DNA of 37,586 nt from JANLUX01 sp031366005 (GTDB lineage: Bacteria > Bacteroidota > Bacteroidia > AKYH767-A > OLB10), in assembly GCA_031366005.1 (NCBI GenBank), contig JANLZB010000012.1, positions 1 to 37,586 of the forward strand, read 5' to 3'. Shown here piece after piece: positions 33,312 to 37,586 of the stretch. The stretch's first letter is position 1, and the number at the start of each line of letters is the position of its first letter. Made by a program: the position numbers and the translations under genes. The notes under the pieces were generated by a model. It searched no databases and was not told the origin of the DNA. It saw nothing but the letters and a program-made list of their open reading frames with translations.

Positions 33312-33575
33312 GTGCAAATCAGGATCGAACCTTATACATTAAAACGCGCAATAGAAAGAGGTGCAACTGAAGAGGAAATAAATGAAGTTATTACAAATGG
33401 AGAACCTGTATCAGCAAAAGCAGAGCGTTTGGCAAAAGCAAAAGTGTTTGAGTTTAATGCATTGCGTAATGGCAAACATTACTAACAAAAACGCGTTGAA
33501 GTTTACTTTACTGTTGAATTTGGAATAATTATAACGATAACTGTGTATGTATATTATGGAAAATGGGAGGTATAA
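33312..33575 (+). pseudogene. DUF4258 gene interrupted by an in-frame stop
   Basis: From GTG at 33312 the frame reads 57 residues to TAA at 33483-33485, then continues in the same frame to TAA at 33573-33575. The parts are M-Q-I-R-I-E-P-Y-T-L-K-R-A-I-E-R-G, E-I-N-E-V-I-T-N-G-E, and after the stop Q-K-R-V-E-V-Y-F-T-V-E, V-Y-V-Y-Y-G-K-W-E-V. This is a complete DUF4258 (RelE-like fold) protein, apparently a toxin-like partner of the DUF2283 gene 3 bp downstream. A single base change explains the stop. The pairing with DUF2283 is known; a toxin role is inferred. A sequencing error or a suppressed stop is possible. Confidence 0.75.
33565..33570 (+). promoter_or_regulatory. Shine-Dalgarno-like site before the DUF2283 gene
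   Basis: GGGAGG lies 8 nt before the ATG at 33579 and within the last codons of the broken DUF4258 gene. Such strong purine boxes are rare in this window, so it may matter for coupled translation of the second gene, or reflect an acquired origin. Confidence 0.4.
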
Positions 33576-33578
33576 ATT

Positions 33579-33791
33579 ATGCTAATTAATTATGATTCAA
33601 AAAGCGATTTGCTATATATCCGTTTGGATAATCGCACACAACAACTTACCAATACAAGGCTTTCAGAAAATATTGTGCTTGATATGGGTGAAGAAAACCG
33701 CATTGTTGGTATTGAAATAATGGATGCTTCAAAGCACGTTGAATTATCATCTTTACTGCCTATAGAATATAACCTGCCTAAAACAGGTTAA
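33579..33791 (+). CDS. DUF2283 domain protein (antitoxin-like)
   Basis: 70 residues. It begins M-L-I-N-Y-D-S-K-S-D-L-L-Y-I-R-L, then N-I-V-L-D-M-G-E-E-N-R-I-V-G-I-E-I-M-D-A-S-K, the DUF2283 pattern of short proteins that often follow DUF4258 genes. The function is unknown; antitoxin activity is inferred from the pairing. The partner gene upstream has a premature stop, so this gene may be an orphan. It starts 3 bp after the broken gene ends. Confidence 0.85.
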   Translation: MLINYDSKSDLLYIRLDNRTQQLTNTRLSENIVLDMGEENRIVGIEIMDASKHVELSSLLPIEYNLPKTG

Positions 33792-33815
33792 GGATTATTG
33801 TTGATTAAAGAATTA

Positions 33816-34280
33816 TTATTCAATATTGAATTCCTTTTTCAAAGCAACACAAACCCGTTTCTCAATCGGAAAAGTAAAATCATCTTCTTTCAATTCTTTA
33901 ATACTACTCCAATAAAATTGCTCAGCATTTTCTTGTAATTCGGAGATTGGTTTTCGTTTAAAATAATTTTCTGAGATAAGATCCGTACTCTTTACTAAAT
34001 AAAAAATGCTGATCACCTGTTGTTTGATGTTAAATGCTGATGGAACAAAAAAATCGGTTGTGTAAAAATGCCGGATGATTTCAATTTCAATATTTAATTC
34101 TTCTCTAAACTCCCGCTTCACAGCATTAATGGTTCCTTCGCCAAACTGCAATCCTCCACCGGGAAATTTGCGGATGAAAGTGTTATTACGTTTTTCTTCT
34201 GCAACTAAAACTTCTTTTTGAATGGTGATCAACAAACCATAAACACGAACATTGAAAATTGTGTCAGCAGGCAAACTCAT
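33816..34280 (-). CDS. Nudix hydrolase
   Basis: 154 residues. The Nudix box runs from residue 42 to 64 (G-x5-E-x7-R-E-F-R-E-E-L-N-I), with all catalytic glutamates. One Gly late in the consensus is Asn here. These enzymes hydrolyse nucleoside diphosphates linked to another group; the specific substrate is unknown. The ATG overlaps the sterol desaturase-family gene by 17 bp, so the two are probably one operon with this gene second. It converges with the DUF2283 gene, 24 bp away. Confidence 0.9.
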   Translation of the reverse strand: MSLPADTIFNVRVYGLLITIQKEVLVAEEKRNNTFIRKFPGGGLQFGEGTINAVKREFREELNIEIEIIRHFYTTDFFVPSAFNIKQQVISIFYLVKSTDLISENYFKRKPISELQENAEQFYWSSIKELKEDDFTFPIEKRVCVALKKEFNIE

Positions 34281-35211
34281 CTTCTTTTATGGTCATCTTA
34301 TTATGCGTTTGTTCATTGGCATGAGCATGATTATATTTGTTTGGAATAACATTGCTTTTAAAATATTCTTCGCGTAATTGCCTTGAAGTTTTGCGACTTC
34401 CATCATGGCTCCAGCCAGGTTGTCCGAACAAATATTGGAGTTTATGTTTAAAGGAAACGGGTTTGCTAATATCTTTCCAGATGTTTTTCCATTCATGAAA
34501 AATAATGGTGTTTAAATTATCACTTTCAATATTTGTTGTTAAACCATACACTGCCGGTTCTTCTTCCTTTTGATAAGTACCAAACATACGATCCCAGATA
34601 ATTAAAAACATCCCTAAGTTTTTATCTAGATATTTTGGATTGGATCCATGATGTACCCGGTGATTGCTTGGTGTTGCAAAAATTTTATCAAGCCAACCTA
34701 ATTTACCTACTGTTTCTGTATGAATAAAAAATCCCCACATGTTGCAAAATGTAAATGCGATAATAATCTGAATGGCGCTGAAACCGATTAATGCTAATGG
34801 GATATAATAAACAAAACGGTATAATGGCTGAAGCAACGAAGAACGGATTGCAGTAGTTAAATTAAAATGCGTGGAGGAGTGATGATTGACATGCACAGCC
34901 CAGAAAAACCGGCAATGATGATCAACACGATGTAACCAATAGTAAGCAAAATCCTGTAAGACAATTACAGCAAACCACGAACTGAACGAATAACTGATTT
35001 TAAATAAAGCAAACTTATTGAACCAGGTAAGTACAAAAAACACAAAACCTTTCACACCTAAATCCAGGCAATAATTTAATATACCAATAGTAACATTGTT
35101 AAAGCTGTCTTTGAAATGATAAAGGCCGAGTTGCTCGCGAACACTGAACCAGCTCTCAGTCATTACAGCGATAATACCTGTTACAGTAAGCCAGAATTCT
35201 AAACTATGCAT
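34264..35211 (-). CDS. Sterol desaturase / fatty acid hydroxylase family membrane protein
   Basis: 315 residues with four to five hydrophobic segments. The di-iron histidine boxes are H-R-V-D-H-H, H-V-N-H-H and H-R-V-H-H, in the family order. These enzymes hydroxylate or desaturate lipids in the membrane using oxygen. The substrate here is unknown; alkylglycerol, carotenoid and sterol-like substrates occur in the family. It overlaps the Nudix gene by 17 bp. A TAAATTTG box (minus strand, 35245-35238) lies 26 nt upstream of the ATG. Confidence 0.88.
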   Translation of the reverse strand: MHSLEFWLTVTGIIAVMTESWFSVREQLGLYHFKDSFNNVTIGILNYCLDLGVKGFVFFVLTWFNKFALFKISYSFSSWFAVIVLQDFAYYWLHRVDHHCRFFWAVHVNHHSSTHFNLTTAIRSSLLQPLYRFVYYIPLALIGFSAIQIIIAFTFCNMWGFFIHTETVGKLGWLDKIFATPSNHRVHHGSNPKYLDKNLGMFLIIWDRMFGTYQKEEEPAVYGLTTNIESDNLNTIIFHEWKNIWKDISKPVSFKHKLQYLFGQPGWSHDGSRKTSRQLREEYFKSNVIPNKYNHAHANEQTHNKMTIKEDEFAC

Positions 35212-35237
35212 GAATGGGAAATTGTAAATAATAATGA

Positions 35238-35245
35238 CAAATTTA
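35238..35245 (-). promoter_or_regulatory. TAnnTTTG promoter box of the desaturase-Nudix operon
   Basis: On the minus strand this reads TAAATTTG, an exact match, 26 nt before the ATG at 35211. Confidence 0.5.
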
Positions 35246-35413
35246 TAAAAACCTTACCTGATCTAACCTTCATTGAAAGAGATAAAAATATTATACATAC
35301 AGGATAAATTATCAACAGTAAGCCGTTAGCCGTTTGTTTTGTCAGATTAATTCAAAAATTATTTATTTTATTATCTCTGCATCCTAAATTGTCCTTCAAT
35401 TAAATAAACTTAT

Positions 35414-36295
35414 ATGAAAAAAATATTGTTTACTCTGTCGCTTGTCTCCATATTATTTGTAGCCTGTAAAAAGGAAGACACTGTTCAACCTTCTCAATTA
35501 ACAACTGAAGAACGACTTGCACCACTGCCAATTGCTGTTCCTTCCTCTTTCACTCAAAAGATGTTGATAGAAATGTTAAGCACTGTTCATTGTGCTACCT
35601 GTCCTGATGCGGAACAAAAGTACCGTAACATAGCAGCTGCGCATCCTGATCGCGTTTATGGAATTTCAATTCACAACAGTGATGCAATGGAAACGCCTCT
35701 GTATAATTTTATTGACAGTGTTTTTACTATTCCATATTATGCTTCAGGAATGTTGAACAGAACTCCGTTTGGCGGAACACTTGTATTACCAAAAGGAAAC
35801 TGGAATGCAAATATTAACTCCTGTTTAAATAAAACAGCGAGCTGCGGTTTAAAAATTAATTCTTCAATAAGCGGAAACAATGCCACCGTGGATGTGTTCG
35901 CAGGATTCAATACTTTTTTACCCGGCAATTATAATCTTACAGTTTATTTATTTGAAAATGGTGTATCAGGAACCGGCTCAGGATATAACCAGGCAAATTA
36001 TTATAACAGCACCACAGGAAGTCCCTTCTTTGGTTTGGGTAATCCTATAATTGGTTATCAGCATGATTTTGTTCAACGCCAGGTGCTCACTTCTAATATA
36101 GGTGATGTCATTCATCCTTTTTCCGGTAGCCGCAATGCATGTATTAAACGTTCGTTTAATTTTAATATCAGTGGTTATAATGCCAGTCAGTTATATGTAA
36201 TTGCTTTTATCAATAAAGTAGGTAATACAAGTACTACGCATGAGGTTATGAATGTGCAGCAAACCAAACTTGGCACCAATAAAAACTTCGATTAA
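35414..36295 (+). CDS. Omp28-like surface lipoprotein with CxxC
   Basis: 293 residues. A lipoprotein signal ends L-F-V-A-C with Cys18, followed by K-K-E-D. A Lys then two acidic residues after the Cys matches the lipoprotein export signal described for surface lipoproteins of Bacteroidota, so surface exposure is likely. The domain starts at about residue 50 and resembles Omp28/thioredoxin-like proteins: M-L-S-T-V-H-C-A-T-C-P-D-A-E has the redox-type CxxC. The C-terminal part is beta-rich. It is the first of two tandem paralogues. A one-mismatch box (TATCTCTG, 35372-35379) lies upstream and a strong terminator follows (36345-36389), so it is its own transcription unit. Confidence 0.85.
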   Translation: MKKILFTLSLVSILFVACKKEDTVQPSQLTTEERLAPLPIAVPSSFTQKMLIEMLSTVHCATCPDAEQKYRNIAAAHPDRVYGISIHNSDAMETPLYNFIDSVFTIPYYASGMLNRTPFGGTLVLPKGNWNANINSCLNKTASCGLKINSSISGNNATVDVFAGFNTFLPGNYNLTVYLFENGVSGTGSGYNQANYYNSTTGSPFFGLGNPIIGYQHDFVQRQVLTSNIGDVIHPFSGSRNACIKRSFNFNISGYNASQLYVIAFINKVGNTSTTHEVMNVQQTKLGTNKNFD

Positions 36296-36344
36296 GAAAT
36301 TAATTATCGTGAAGGATTAATTTTTTTATTCCTTCATAGGTTTA

Positions 36345-36389
36345 AAAACACCAGGTATCATAACATATAGTTGTGATACCTGGTGTTTT
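36345..36389. terminator. Strong hairpin terminator between the two Omp28-like genes
   Basis: AAAACACCAGGTATCA (36345-36360) pairs perfectly with TGATACCTGGTGTTTT (36374-36389), loop 13 nt. The A-tract before and T-tract after make it bidirectional. It separates the two paralogues. Confidence 0.85.
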
Positions 36390-36503
36390 CATTTTATACA
36401 TCTCTAAAGATTTTTAAAGATGTAAGAAATCCACATAAATTGACAACACTGCATTTTATAATGAAGTAATTATTGTGGAAACAAAAACAAAAAAAATATA
36501 CCA

Positions 36504-37376
36504 ATGAAAAAGAATCTACTATTACTCTTCGTACTCGCAATCGCATTTGCTTCCTGTAAAAAAGAAGACGCTATTGTTACACCTGTTGACACAGAAAATG
36601 CTCAAAGAAGTGTTTCTCCTGCCTTTCACTTCACCAAAAAAGTTTTAGTTGAAGAATTTGTTGGATGCAATTATGCCAATACACCTTGCTCTAATTATTT
36701 ACTTAACTCTATTTCAGCTGCTAATTCAAATCGTGTTTATGTGGCATCAATGCATCTTAATGATGTAATGGAAATAGGTCAGAATCTTCCTTTAGCAAAC
36801 AGTTTTAGCAATGGTAACACCATCACTGTACCAAGTGCTATGATTAACCGAACAGGAAACACAGGATCACGTTTGATAAACTGGCAGCAATATAACGGAA
36901 CTATACAGCAATCACTTGCACAAAGTACACCATGTGGATTAGCCATTTCAACAAGGTTTGGAAAAAACCATATTGATATTGATGTAATGACAAAATTTAA
37001 TTGCACAATCAGTGGTGCATATTCCATAAGTGCTTACCTCGTACATGAAAGTATAAATTCAAATGCTACTAATTATGGACAGGCAAATGCTTTCAACAGT
37101 ACGCCTAACAATCCATTCTTCGGAGCAGGTAATCCTATCTTACCATATAATCATCAAAATGTGGTTTTTAAAATGCTTACTGCAACCAACGGAGGAAAAG
37201 TAAATACAGCAGCACAGGTTATAGGTGGAATTGATTTACAAAAATTCGGTTGTGACATCACTGCAACTCAAGTGGCTAAAGATAGTTATGTAATCGCCTT
37301 TATCACAGATATGGCAACGCATGAAGTAATTAATACCCAGAAAGTAAAATTAGGATTGAACAAAAGCTGGGATTAG
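36504..37376 (+). CDS. Omp28-like surface lipoprotein, paralogue lacking CxxC
   Basis: 290 residues. A lipoprotein signal ends A-F-A-S-C with Cys18, followed by K-K-E-D, the same export-type start as the previous gene. The two proteins share the sequence of features throughout (R-V-Y-x-x-S-x-H near residue 80, N-P-F-F-G-A-G-N-P-I-L-P-Y and a C-terminal H-E-V-x-N-x-Q). At the CxxC position this protein has G-C-N-Y-A-N-T-P-C, six residues between the cysteines, so a thioredoxin-like redox role is doubtful. A terminator follows at 37412-37435. Function is unknown. Confidence 0.82.
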   Translation: MKKNLLLLFVLAIAFASCKKEDAIVTPVDTENAQRSVSPAFHFTKKVLVEEFVGCNYANTPCSNYLLNSISAANSNRVYVASMHLNDVMEIGQNLPLANSFSNGNTITVPSAMINRTGNTGSRLINWQQYNGTIQQSLAQSTPCGLAISTRFGKNHIDIDVMTKFNCTISGAYSISAYLVHESINSNATNYGQANAFNSTPNNPFFGAGNPILPYNHQNVVFKMLTATNGGKVNTAAQVIGGIDLQKFGCDITATQVAKDSYVIAFITDMATHEVINTQKVKLGLNKSWD

Positions 37377-37411
37377 AAATATGATTTAAGTTAATGTTGA
37401 ATGAGAAAAAG

Positions 37412-37435
37412 AGCGCTGCAATGGCGCTTTTTTTT
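37412..37435 (+). terminator. Intrinsic terminator after the second Omp28-like gene
   Basis: AGCGC (37412-37416) pairs with GCGCT (37424-37428) and an eight-base T-tract follows. Confidence 0.75.
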
Positions 37436-37463
37436 ATTTTATCAAAGTGCCTCATCCTGAAAT

Positions 37464-37586
37464 AAGTTGACACAAAAGTTGACTTATATGGAAAACAAAA
37501 GAGAAAGAGATTATTCAAGACGGACTCAAAAAGATTACAGTTTAGCATTCAAACTGCAGATTATAGATGAGATAGAAAAAGGCTAC
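37464..37586 (+). mobile_element. Left end of an IS3-family insertion sequence (partial)
   Basis: A transposase gene begins at 37488 and runs off the window. Just upstream AAGTTGAC occurs twice (37464-37471 and 37476-37483), which may be part of the terminal inverted repeat and a transposase binding site. The exact IS end is not certain; the sequence to the left (about 37440-37463) is probably host DNA. Confidence 0.7.
37488..37586 (+). CDS. IS3-family transposase OrfA, N-terminal fragment
   Basis: 33 codons, open at the right edge. The translation has a basic start (M-E-N-K-R-E-R-D-Y-S-R-R-T-Q-K) and then D-Y-S-L-A-F-K-L-Q-I-I-D-E-I-E-K-G-Y, the first helices of the helix-turn-helix in IS3-type OrfA. 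OrfA binds the IS ends; OrfB, the DDE recombinase, is normally made by frameshifting from the same transcript. The rest of the element is outside the window. Confidence 0.75.
   Translation, partial: MENKRERDYSRRTQKDYSLAFKLQIIDEIEKGY

Noticed and set aside
1..37586. CRISPR array, tRNA or rRNA
   Set aside because: No regularly spaced repeats, cloverleaf-like stretch or rRNA-like sequence was found by reading; short tRNAs could be missed without a scan.

Overview
The window looks like chromosomal DNA of a Bacteroidota bacterium, probably near Chitinophagales/Sphingobacteriales. I infer this from AT-rich DNA, repeated matches to the Bacteroidota promoter box TAnnTTTG, few Shine-Dalgarno sequences, a C-terminal type IX secretion sorting domain, lipoproteins starting C-K-K-E-D, a fused E1 alpha/beta dehydrogenase, a glycine-lipid type acyltransferase pair and typical intergenic inverted repeats. 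No rRNA, tRNA, CRISPR or prophage was seen. Most of it is housekeeping sequence with small accessory insertions.

Layout. 1-113: 5' end of a membrane pyrophosphatase (minus). 218-2826: an unrecognised secreted protein and a LutB-like LUD-domain protein that keeps ligands for only one Fe-S cluster. 2983-9225: a plus-strand block with an M23 peptidase, dxr (ispC), rseP, a small secreted protein, scpA and a flippase-like membrane protein. 9236-9963: a RelE/ParE toxin-antitoxin pair lying between the true 3' end of the flippase-like gene and a decayed second copy of that 3' end. 9985-18011: adenine deaminase, cold-shock protein, recG, a T9SS cargo protein, an RRM protein and dxs. 18020-20659: a methyltransferase and an O-/N-acyltransferase pair. 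20686-27171: a minus-strand operon (DUF3179 protein, vanadium haloperoxidase-like protein, FG-GAP/ASPIC-UnbV protein, AlkA glycosylase). 27297-33137: UbiA prenyltransferase, fused 2-oxoacid dehydrogenase E1, murQ, an unknown acidic protein and an RlpA-like protein, separated by two large inverted repeats. 33312-33791: a DUF4258/DUF2283 pair whose first gene has an in-frame stop. 33816-35211: Nudix and sterol-desaturase-family genes. 35414-37376: two tandem Omp28-like lipoproteins. 37464 to the end: the start of an IS3-type insertion sequence.

How the genes relate. dxr and dxs supply two steps of the MEP isoprenoid pathway, and the UbiA enzyme uses prenyl diphosphates. RseP, the M23 peptidase, RlpA, MurQ, the acyltransferase pair and the lipoproteins all concern the cell envelope. 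The most noteworthy signals are: a set of genes whose start codon sits 4-6 nt after a TAnnTTTG box, which predicts leaderless mRNAs; the toxin-antitoxin pair in a duplicated gene end with its own palindromic operators; the one-cluster LutB; the DUF3179/haloperoxidase/UnbV operon; and several families of dispersed repeats, two of which supply the first codons of genes.
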